The notes under the pieces were generated by a model. The model was not told where the DNA came from and did not search any database. It worked only from the letters and a program-made list of their open reading frames with translations. From the NCBI GenBank assembly GCA_033807775.1, contig CM066326.1:94466873-94530872 (forward strand): DNA of 64,000 nucleotides. Reading direction: 5' to 3'. The stretch is from Saussurea involucrata. Lineage: Eukaryota; Streptophyta; Magnoliopsida; Asterales; Asteraceae. The position numbers and the translations under genes are program-made. Positions 21,831 through 31,068 of the stretch are shown in pieces. Position 1 is the first letter of the stretch, and each line of letters opens with the position of its first letter.

Positions 21831-22320
21831 CACCTTATTTTCGGTTTGGTTTCGGATTTGGATTTCGGACTATTCGAGTTTTGCACACCCCTAAATGCAG
21901 CGAAATATAAAAGAATGGATACATGGAATAAGATATGTATTTTTTATTACAAACGAAAAAAGACATCTACAAAAGGATAATGAACTTATCTATCAAAAAT
22001 ATTAATACAAAAGGCATCCCCTAAACATTTTTGATAGACAAAAGAAGTTTAAAACTATACAGATGTAAAATCCTTCTAAAAAGAATATTATAAAATATGT
22101 TTTTTAACGGCAAAACAACCAATTTTATTACCACCAACCTTAAAAAAGTTTTAAACAAACGATTCAAACCACACCAAGCAGGAAAGTAAACCGAAACCTA
22201 AACCGTAAGATGAGATCATCAGAATAAATTAACAACCGCATGAATTTTTCATTTGCGAGAAGCCAACAACCGCAACAACCATTAAGCCATCGAACCCAGC
22301 CAACACAGACTTCCAGAGTG
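21831..22320. other. Intergenic, nothing recognised
   Basis: Low-GC sequence beginning with TTCGGTTTGG/TTCGGATTT words. No coding signal. Confidence 0.6.
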
Positions 22321-22617
22321 CTAACTCAAACAGACCATCCCAGCAGCTGAATCTAAACCGATGGCAGGGTTGTTCCTAGACAGCTTAATGCAGAAAGCTG
22401 CTGGATCCAGCATCTTGTAGCTCTTACGAAGCAACTCCTCTGTTGAGTGAATTAAGCCACCACAAACAGCACATGCAAACTCATTCATACCTGCTGAAGG
22501 AATTAAGCCACCACGGACAACACCTGCATCATGAATGAAGGAGGCCCTCTTCCCTCCTCCTTCGTCTTGATACCCACTCGAACATTTTAAGGAGCAAAAG
22601 GAACAGAAGCCAAGCAC
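22321..22617 (-). CDS. Unrecognised short ORF with gene-like composition, 98 aa
   Basis: The region is richer in GC than its surroundings. The encoded peptide has six Cys and an internal near-repeat: 'GGLIPSAGMNEFACAV' followed by 'GGLIHSTEELL'. I do not recognise the family. It lies just downstream, on the same strand, of the GSH1 exons and could be a captured or displaced exon rather than a gene. There is no promoter or splice evidence. Confidence 0.3.
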   Translation of the reverse strand: MLGFCSFCSLKCSSGYQDEGGGKRASFIHDAGVVRGGLIPSAGMNEFACAVCGGLIHSTEELLRKSYKMLDPAAFCIKLSRNNPAIGLDSAAGMVCLS

Positions 22618-22826
22618 CGCCTGGATTAATTTAAATTAAATCCAAAAATATGACATTTCTTTTTCAAGAAACTGGCGAATCTACCTAAAAATGGGCAAGT
22701 TTGCATGTACTAATACAGGACCCCGAATGCAATTAAACGCGTATGTGGAGAGACATTCCAAGTTTCAAATTTCAATAATAAGCATGAGTTGTCTGCATTA
22801 AGTTCATGTAACATCAAGCTTCAAAC

Positions 22827-23341
22827 CTGGTAAAGGTGTGAATTAACTTCGACACAAGTTTGATGGAGGGTTTCAAGAGGAGCACCACTAAGCACAATCT
22901 GACCACCAGGTTACGTCTTATTTGTAGAAACCATGTTTACTCAACTAAAAGCTCGACTTCATTAAGATAAAAGAAGTCAATGAATGTGTTCTTGTAAACC
23001 GTGAAAACATCCAAATAAAATTTACAATTATTGACTACCATTTACAAAAATTTCTAAATAGGTTTTGGTTCTCCGATAAAACAAACGTTTGCCAAACACT
23101 ATATTCTGTCTAGTTTTCACTTTGTTGAACATGTAAGAGCAAAAAAAATATTTGCCACATGAAAATGAATTACAATTATATGCAGAATACTTGTTTAAGT
23201 CCAATTATATTGTCACCTTCCATGACTTTCTCCCAGTCAAATCTCTCGGAAATAGCATTGAGCAAAGTGGCAATTTGTTCATACTTCACGGGACTCAACG
23301 TTTTAAGCTCGAAACCAAACTTTTCATGTTTTGTTCCTATT
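22827..23341 (-). pseudogene. GSH1: Glutamate-cysteine ligase (GSH1) fragment, two exons
   Basis: Exon a (23341-23191) starts after TTTGGCAG and translates to a block with IGTKHEKFGFEL, KYEQIATLLNAISERFDWE and EGDNIIGLKQ. It ends at donor CAA|GTATTC. Exon b (22910-22827) gives PGGQIVLSGAPLETLHQTC and EVNSHLYQ, ending at donor CAG|GTTTGA. Both match plant gamma-glutamylcysteine synthetase, the plastid enzyme of the first step of glutathione synthesis, in order and with an intron between. The start of exon b and its acceptor are missing: homology stops at about 22912, next to the duplication breakpoint. Canonical GT-E-HEKF and GGQ-FE-LSG are changed to K and IV here. No other exons were found, so this is a dead fragment. 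Confidence 0.85.
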
Positions 23342-24010
23342 CTGCCAAATTAATACAGTAGAGCAAATTGTAACACCCCGAATTTCCATTATATTATTTT
23401 AATATGAATGGGGTTGAATTGTAATTTAGTCTAAGTTGTGGACTATTTATAATTATAAACTATAGGGTTGAAATTGTATTTTGACCAAAGTTTATAAGTT
23501 AATGTTGAAATTAGAAATGTGAAGGTGTGTGTGGTCATTTATTGTAACCTTGAAGTTGAAGGGGTGTTGGGTCATTCTTTGAAAGTTGAGTTACTTAAGG
23601 GTTGGGTATGTTGAATTGAAATAGGATCTCGATTCTTTTTTGTGAAGTCGGTCCAGAGAAAAAGTAGGGAGAGAAAGAAGAAAAGAGAAAAAGAGAAAAG
23701 TTGGAGCTGGGATTCGTGTGGTAAGAGTTTGAATCTCCTTCTTTAATTCTTGATCAGTTGAGTAACATCAGTTTGAATCACTCTCCAGTGGATTGTGAAA
23801 TCAGAGAGAAGGAAGATTGGATTTGCTGGAGTAAACTTTTGAGCAGGTGAGTCCATCCCTTTCATTTAGAAATTAACAGTTGAAATTGAATCAGATTTGA
23901 TATATAAACTGTCTGAATGAATTGGTATATCTGTATGAAAATGAAATCGATCATTAAAGTGTATTAGGATGAGCTTTATGAGTTAATTTGACGTAAAACG
24001 GATACCCAGT

Positions 24011-24440
24011 ATCGAGGTTTCGGAAGTGAGTGAGTTCCGGAATTGAGTGAGTTCCAGAATTGAGAGAGTTCTGGAATTGAGTGAGTTTGAGAGAGTTCCA
24101 GAATTGAGTGAGTTTCGGAATTGAGAGAGTTCTGGAATTGAGAGAGTTCCGGAATCGAGAGAGTTCTGGAATTGGGTAAGTTCCGGAATTGGGTTTTTCA
24201 GGAATTGGACTTGGGATTCGGTATGGGGAGTTTCGGAATGGACTTAGAATCCGGTATGGTTAATTTTCGGAATTGGATTAGATCCGGAATTAAGAAGAAC
24301 CGGAAGTGATCCGGAATCAAATGCGATCGAGAATGGATCCGGAAGTGATCCGAAAATAGATGTAATCCGGAATGGATCCGATAATAGATGTAATCCGGAA
24401 TGGATCCGATTTCGGTGGGGATCCGGAATGGAGTATGATT
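24011..24440 (+). repeat. TTCCGGAA-type minisatellite in the LTR
   Basis: Units such as GAGTGAGTTCCGGAATT and GAGAGAGTTCTGGAATT repeat about ten times to 24215. They continue as looser GATCCGGAATGGATCCG words to 24440. TTCCGGAA is self-complementary. Confidence 0.9.
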
Positions 24441-24769
24441 TCTTTTAGAATTCAGTTTGGGATCCGGTGTTAATTTAGAATCCGGATTCGAATAGTCCCG
24501 GACTTGGAGTTCGAAATACTATTCTGTATATAGTTTATGGAGGGGGAACAATTGAGGATAAGGATACAATGGGTTATCCGGTATTCTCAGAATTGAAAGT
24601 GTTATGGGATGTGGTGTGATATGTTATTATACATATACACTAGTAAATGGATCCATAGGCACTGTTAGATAAATGTGGAATAGATCGGGCTCTGAACGAT
24701 ATTTCCCATTTTGTTTATAATTGGATGAACGTGGAAAAGGCGGGGCGCTAACCGTAATTCCCGTTGGCC

Positions 24770-25260
24770 TACAATGTGGATTGTTAATCCCATTTCGAGA
24801 GGCGATAACCTATAATGTGGAATAGGCATAAAGTAATTTGTAATTCCCATTTCGAGAGGTGATTATTAACGTGGATTATTCTCGTTGGCTTATAATGTGG
24901 ATTGTTAATCCCATTTCAAGAGGCGATAACCTATAATGTGGAATAGGCATAAAGTAATTTGTAATTCCCATTTCGAGAGGTGATTATTAACGTGGATTAT
25001 TCTCGTTGGCCTATAATGTGGATTGTTAATCTCATAAAAGAGGCGATAACCTATAATGTGGAATATGCATAAATAATTTGTAATTCCCATTTCGAGAGGT
25101 GATTATTAACGTGGATTATTCCCGTTGGCCTATAATGTGGATTGTTAATCTCATTTCGAGAGGCGATAACCTATAATGTGGAATAGGCATAAAGTAATTT
25201 GCAATTCCCATTTCGAGAGGTGATTAGTAACGAGGAATAGGCATAAAGTAATTTGTAATT
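24770..25260 (+). repeat. 120-bp tandem repeat, about four copies, in the LTR
   Basis: The marker word GAGGCGATAACCTATAATG recurs near 24800, 24921, 25041 and 25161. Each unit also contains GTGGAATAGGCATAAAGTAA and CGTGGATTATTC. Confidence 0.93.
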
Positions 25261-25947
25261 CCCGTTGACTTGGAATGATTGAATAGACAAAGTAGAATTG
25301 TTATTCCTGTTGAAATAGTGGAATAGGCAAAGTATAATCGCTATTCTTGTTGAGAAGTGGAATAGGCAAAATATAGTTGCTATTCGTATTGACTGTAGTG
25401 AATAGGCAAACATAACTGCCATTCGTAATTAAGACGCGGAAACGTGAAATAGACAAAGTGTGATTGTGGTTTCCACTTGCTTTCGGTGGATTAGAGATAG
25501 GCAATACGTAAATGCTATTTCTGCTTCCATTCCAAGAAAGAGGTACGGCGACTGATTGTAATTCCTTAGGCTTGAGTGATGATCTAGAATCGGTAATGAT
25601 TCATAGTAGGCCTTCGAACATGATGTTATGACTTTCTGAATGTTAGTCATATTCATGGGATCGAGTATGTTCCCGTCATTATGATATGAGTACGAGTACG
25701 GTAAGAATGGTGGCGAACCAGGTTTGTTTATATGCTTGAATATCTGAGTTTTCAAGTTGTTAATGTTTTAATTTGAATTTGGATGTTCTCACTAGGCGTA
25801 AGCCTAATTGTTCAAATTCAATCTTCTTACCAGGTACGAGTTCAGGGAAGTAATGGGATGTGGGACGAGTGCTTTTGGTATTCAACCTTTGATGATAAGC
25901 GGAGAACTTAGACGATGCGAGGAGGCTTTGGATGGATTGATTAGATA

Positions 25948-27197
25948 ACTGATAACGCCACTTTTTGGCGTTATTTTCGGTACTCAAACCAATGAGATTG
26001 GCTTGTGTTCAAGTAAAAAGGCGGGTATTTTATGGTTTATCTAGTGGAATGTGCAGGTTATTTGACAGGTAGTAATATTCGAGAAAAGAAGCCAAAAAGA
26101 GCCAAAACGAAGCCCAACGGAAGCCCGAAATCCAAGCCCAAGACCCGCGAACGAACCAGGACCCGAACCGCAACCCAGAAACCGAACCACACACCTTCTG
26201 AAAGGCGCGCAGTTTTCCACGCGACTTGCAAGTCGCGTGGAAGGTCGCGGGGCCCTCTGCTTTGCGAATTTCAACTTTTAAATCCGATTTTTAGGTCACT
26301 TTTCGGTATCGAACTTTGGGGGGAAACGTCGGTGGGCAGTTCAGGGGCGATTTTCAGAGACCATTCACCCTGTTTGAAGCGAAGAGAGAGGAGAGATCGA
26401 GGAGTAAGTCACGACGGATAGCGGATTAAAGCCGGGAGAAGGGAGTTCTTCATAGTCTTCGCCATTACGTCTTTTACGTTTACCATGTTTGCATTCATTG
26501 TTTACTTTTCTTCTCCTGCGTTTTTGTCCCCCAACATCATGAACTAACTTTAAGATGTTGGGGGTTGGATTGAATTAGGCTTGTAAGCATGTGAACAGAT
26601 GACGAATGATTTTATCAGTTTTTCCTTAATTAATGAAGTATGCAATTTTGCTATTAACGCTTATGTGAATTTGGCCAATTTGCATTCGAATTGTTTGTTA
26701 GTAATTAAGTTCGAGAGAATTGATTGCTACTTTGAATTAGGAATTGCATGCCTAAGACGATAAATCGGTGATAGAGATATACCGAGTAAGTCTTAGTCCT
26801 TATTTGAGCCGTTAGGTTGAGATCGAGAGATAAAGCTTAACCGTTTAAAATAAATCTGACACTTAATGTATTTTGAAATCCATAGGTTGGGGTCGAGAGA
26901 CAAAACTTATCCTTTTCAAAGTAAAACCCGTTGTTGCTCGAAAGAGAACAACGGTGATTTTGAAGATTAGATTCATTAATGGGAATTAACTGGAAATTGT
27001 TGTGAATCAGATGTTTGCTTGTGAAAACCTAAGGATGTCCAACCCTCAACTATTTTCTCTATCTGAAGTCTCCAAAGCTGTTTACTGTTTCGTTTGCGTT
27101 TTCTTTAGTTCTTGCAATTGTTTAGTTTTAAACCAACCATCTTCCAATATTCGACAGTTTAGTTAATAGAGCTTGTAGTAATTGTGATACTTAGTTC
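25948..27197 (+). mobile_element. Fragment of a Tat/Ogre-like or Athila-like Ty3 LTR
   Basis: Begins TGATAACGCCACTTTTTGGC, a hairpin-forming LTR-like start, directly after the truncated LTR. The AT-rich 3' part (TTAGTAATTAAGTTCGAGAG, GTCCAACCCTCAACTA, GCTTGTAGTAATTGTGATAC) resembles the 3' half of Tat/Athila LTRs. It is cut at 27197 by another LTR start. No coding. The lineage assignment is from pattern memory only. Confidence 0.5.
26217..26240. repeat. Perfect 24-bp palindrome
   Basis: Two 12-bp arms, CCACGCGACTTG and its exact complement, with no spacer. In the second copy of the segmental duplication (60309-60323 region) 9 bp of the right arm are absent. Confidence 0.97.
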
Positions 27198-29540
27198 TGT
27201 AAAGCCCGTACCCCGGTATGTAATTTCTTGCTTTAATTATTTTTCTTTCAAGTTTGAATTATCGTGGTTTCCGTTAACGAGGTTAGTCGAGTTGGGTCTA
27301 ATCGTCAAGGTATCGGAAATTTTTGGTTAGTGGCGGGAGGCTTGCAAGTAGAGGGGTAAATTGTGTCAAAGGCCAAAACCCCCACATTGGGTTTCGGCCC
27401 ATGCAGAAATAAAAACAGTCCTTGTGGTTTCGTTGTGGTGCCGTGAGAAGGAAAACAAAGAAAGAAAAAAATAAAACAATTAATTGGTCCTTAGGGTTGT
27501 ATTTAGGGTGTACTGTCGTGATCATCAAGCAAAAAAAAAAGAAATCGCAAAAACCTACGGCCCTTTGTTCATTATCGCCGACCGAGAGAGAGAAACCGAG
27601 AGAGAGAAGGGAATCGAAGAGAGAGTCGTCGCCGGCGAGGGGAAGAACCGCCGACCACCGCTGCTACTGCCAGTACCGCTGCTGCCGCCGGAGTTACGCC
27701 GGAGTCGAGGAAGGAGGGCGAGAGTGAGAGAGGGCTTGAGAACGTCGTCGTTTTGTCGCAAGGTAAGTTCTCATCTCCTTTTTCCTATGCTTTTCTTTTC
27801 CGGCGAGGCAACCGCCGCCGTACGCCGCCACTGTGGTGGCCGTGCGTGGGCGGTCGTGGTCATGTGTGGTTGTGTGTGCGGGTGGGTTCGCGTAGAGCGA
27901 TCGAATGAGAGGGCCGGTGATATGAGTGTGTGTGTGTGCGTGATCGCCGCCGACCACCACCGCCGCCGGAGGCGGCAAGGGGGTGGTGCACGGCTGTTGT
28001 TACACCTTGGTATAATCTGTTCCAGTAAGTTTTAGGCTTCCCGGGGCTGTTTGGGTTAAGCATTGTCTTAATGAGATTATAACCGTTAGTTATCATTTTA
28101 TGTGAAAACGTTTGTCTGCCACTGTTTTGCGACGGCCATAACTTTTCCGTCGTAGCTCGGATCGAGGCGAATCCGGTGCCCACGGTTCAAATTCTGTGCC
28201 GGGCACACTTTTCGTGTTTTAGCGGAAGTCCAGTTCGGCCTCTAACTAGGCGTAAATTGGCTGTTTATACAGCAGATCCGGATGTGGCAGATCGCGTTCC
28301 GTTTGAATAGTCTCAGTTTCTGCCACTGTTTTGGGAAAGCCATAACTTCTGCTAGGAATGTCGGATTGGGATGAAACCAGTGCCAAAAGTTCCCATTCTG
28401 AGTCTAGTAAGTTTCTTATGTTTTGCGGAAAAAACCAGTTCGGACCGTAGCTAGTGTCAAACTGCTGTTTTATAACGAAAGGTGCTGTTTTTCGCTGTGC
28501 AGTTAACCAATTTTGTAAAATCGGTATTAAATTGTAGAAAAATCGTTAGGAGGAGTATAATATGTCCTTGGAACCCTAACTCTGAGCACTTTCTGGTTAT
28601 GTAATTTAATTGAGGATTTTCTGGGTTTATGGAGGTCGGAACAGGTCCCGAACAGACCTGTTTGGTTAGACCGAAAAGTCGTTTTAGTGACGATTTAAGG
28701 GTGCGTCGTGTTTTAGGGTCCGGGTCTCGTGTTAATACATTGTAACGATTGTTTAGGTGTTGGGAAGTGATCTTGGATTTGTGAAGCTTGAATTATTGTT
28801 TGTGAGCTAGGCGCGCTTACGAGGTGAGTTCTCTCACCATAACTAATGTCGGTTATTTTTACATTACGATTTGTACGTGTGTGGTAGTTTTAATTGTTTG
28901 TGATGCGGGACTAAATAGTGGGGTGTCTAGTCGGACCTTTATTGTTATGACTACGCGGGTGGCGTAGGAGTTCGGTGGGGCCGAGGTTTATATACGCGGG
29001 TGGCGTAGTAACTCGGTGGGGCCGAGGTTTATATACGCGGGTGGCGTAGTAACTCGGTGGGACCGAAGGTTGTATACGCGGGTGGCGTAGGAACCCGGGG
29101 GAGCCGGGTAATGCTTGCACAGTTATCGTGTGGTCGGGTGGACCAGCTTATGCCTTTGGGTGGGATGGTGTAGGTATGCTTGTTTATGATTTGTTCGTAG
29201 ACTTGTATGCTGTTTATGTGCAATTATCTGTTTAGAGGTGGTGTGGGAATAACTGTGTTATTTATGGTGTCTGAATTCACTAAGCTTCGTGCTTACCCTT
29301 TCCCAATAAATTGTGGTTTCAGGTACGAGTGGCTCCAAGGCGTGACGAGTACACACTGGCGCGTGGGAAGAGTTGATTACTTTTATGATTTTAATTTTAG
29401 ACATTTATTCCGCTGTTTATTGTTCGTGAGGATATTAATTATGAGTTTGCAAATGAAATGATTGAATTATTAAATGAGTTTTTATTAATGAAATGTTACT
29501 TTAAAAATTTTAAATTCCTTGTAATTTTTAGGACGTTACA
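27198..29540 (+). mobile_element. LTR (2343 bp) of another Ty3-type retrotransposon
   Basis: Starts TGTAAAGCCCGTACCCC and ends GGACGTTACA, followed by a tRNA-Met PBS at 29544. The end is well supported. The start is inferred from the near-inverted termini (TGTAAAG/CGTTACA). It includes a GC-rich part with CCGCCG words (27600-28000) and a 41-bp tandem repeat near the 3' end. Open frames at 27484-28035 have no domain and are LTR sequence. Confidence 0.7.
28950..29115 (+). repeat. 41-bp tandem repeat, four copies
   Basis: TACGCGGGTGGCGTAG begins near 28952, 28993, 29034 and 29075, each followed by CTCGGTGGGGCCGAGG or a variant. CTCGG..CCGAG makes each unit able to fold into a hairpin. Confidence 0.95.
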
Positions 29541-31068
29541 ACTTGGTATCAGAGCACGGCTTGAGTGAATCAAACGCATTTCAGTGTGTTTGATCTCAAG
29601 TTTGCGGCTATAAAATTTTCTGTAAAGTTTTTTTTTTTGGGAAATAAAAAGAAGGAAAAATCCGTTTGAGGAACGGTGATCGAGGGCGCAGTGTGTACAG
29701 TCAGCCGGAGCCAAAGGGGAAAGGTACGGTACTTAGTGTATTTATCGCTTTCTAGATCATAGGGCATGCATGCTAGATTGCCTATGTTGTTTACACTGTA
29801 CAGTATGATGATTGCTTGCTAGTAGGAATCAATGCTAGTCATAGTAGGTTGTTAAGTGGAGGCCCTATAGGTTGTATGCAGTAAGAATCATATAGCCTTA
29901 GAATATTTGATTTAGTTCTATTGCGCAGCTCTTGTTTGAGTCCAACCGTTCTAGGATAGAATCTTGTATTCGAATGTCTATTTGATTCACGCTGCATGCG
30001 ACTGGGTATTCGCGAGGCAACTCGTTATGGCTAACAGGGATTCCGTTGTAGCAAGGTTAGTGGGGTGAGATGAAATTCCTAGTGAGCTGGGAATAGCGTT
30101 TACATATGAGTACGTATGCAAAATTGTTTTCTAGAACATAGGAGTATGTATGCTAGATTGCTTGGTGCTTAATACACTGTATTGTATGGTTGTTACTTGC
30201 TATTAGGAACTTATGCTAACTTTGATAGGCTGTTAAGCGGATGCACTATAGGTTGTATGCGGTAGGAACAGAATAGCCTTAGAATGTTGGATTTAGTTCT
30301 ATTGCGCAGCTCTTGTTTGAGTCCAACCGTTGTAGGATAGAATCTTATATTCGAATGTCTATCTGGTTTCCACTGTATACGACTGTGCGTTCACGAGGCG
30401 ACTCGTCAGGGTTAGTGGGGGTTCCGCCCTAGCAAGGGTAGTGGGGTATTATGATTATTCCTAGGGAGCTAGGAAGAGTGTGTACATATGCCGGTGCGGG
30501 CATATGTGTGTAGTTATCGGCGAGAAACTACTTGGACCATCGGATGGAACTCAGAACGAGTGATGATAGGTGTGGAAGGTAGTAGTAGAGCTCCTACTAT
30601 CGGAAACACAGGATCAATGCTCGAGTCGGAGAAAGTCACGAGGAATCCAAGGAGTTGAGCGTGAGGGTTGTTAGTGCGAGTTATTATGTGCTAATAACCC
30701 GTTGTAATATCTACCCAGAATAGCCATCACAAGGAGGAACAACAATAGTAAACCTACTAGTACAGATGGGTACTTTATTTGCTTTGATGGGATGATCGTT
30801 GGGGTAGTGACGAAGGTTATAAAATTAGTAGTCGTTGGAATAAAAGGACGATTCTAGTATTAATCACTTGGAGTGACGATAAGGATGATGTTTGTTTCGG
30901 GCCAAGATGGACGATTGTGCTAGAATTATAGGCTTATGGAGCCGACTTTGATTTGAGGAAAAATCGTAGGGATTATTTGGCGTAATTTCCCAACTTGCCT
31001 AAGAGGTTTAAATGTCCGGATGATGTTAGTGGACCGGAGAGATTTGGAGGAGTAGGAGTCGAGGCGTA
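29541..31068 (+). mobile_element. Internal leader of the 27198 element, no coding capacity seen
   Basis: Follows the PBS. It contains a ~381-bp diverged tandem duplication: about 29740-30120 versus 30121-30500, with the shared word ATTGCGCAGCTCTTGTTTGA at 29920 and 30301. No gag is readable in 30500-31068, where every frame is closed, so the element is degenerate or non-autonomous. It is cut at 31069 by the next Ty3 element. Confidence 0.65.
29544..29555 (+). other. Primer binding site, tRNA-Met
   Basis: TGGTATCAGAGC, 3 nt after the LTR end. Confidence 0.88.

Larger units (their letters stand above)
23369..25947 (+). mobile_element. LTR of a Ty3-type (Tekay-like) retrotransposon, 3' end truncated
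   Basis: Begins TGTAACACCCCG. Near its 3' side it shares with the LTR at 31069 the block CTCACTAGGCG..AAGCC..TCTTACCAGGTAC (25788-25838) and the following GGTTTGG-type tail. The match stops at 25947, where a different LTR begins. No PBS follows. It holds two repeat arrays. Open frames inside it (e.g. 24665-25755 on the minus strand) are repeat artefacts. Confidence 0.75.
22916..29918 (+). repeat. Segmental duplication, copy 1
   Basis: Nearly identical to 57006-64000 (direct orientation, offset about 34,090, then 34,082 after a 9-bp indel at 26229). The match starts at TCTTA, within the GSH1 pseudogene intron, and runs to the end of the window in copy 2. Only scattered single-base changes were noticed. 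Confidence 0.95.

Noticed and set aside
24770..25260. CRISPR-like array of regular repeats
   Set aside because: The 120-bp units are tandem and homologous throughout, with no unique spacers, inside an LTR of a plant genome.
26032..26421. Arg/Pro-rich open frame (copy near 60123) as a gene
   Set aside because: Within an LTR fragment, biased composition, no domain; a 9-bp indel in the copy is absorbed by chance.
27484..28035. Open frame of 183 codons (and the copy near 61504-62118) as a gene
   Set aside because: It lies in GC-rich LTR sequence, is low-complexity (CCGCCG words), overlaps open frames on the other strand and shows no domain.
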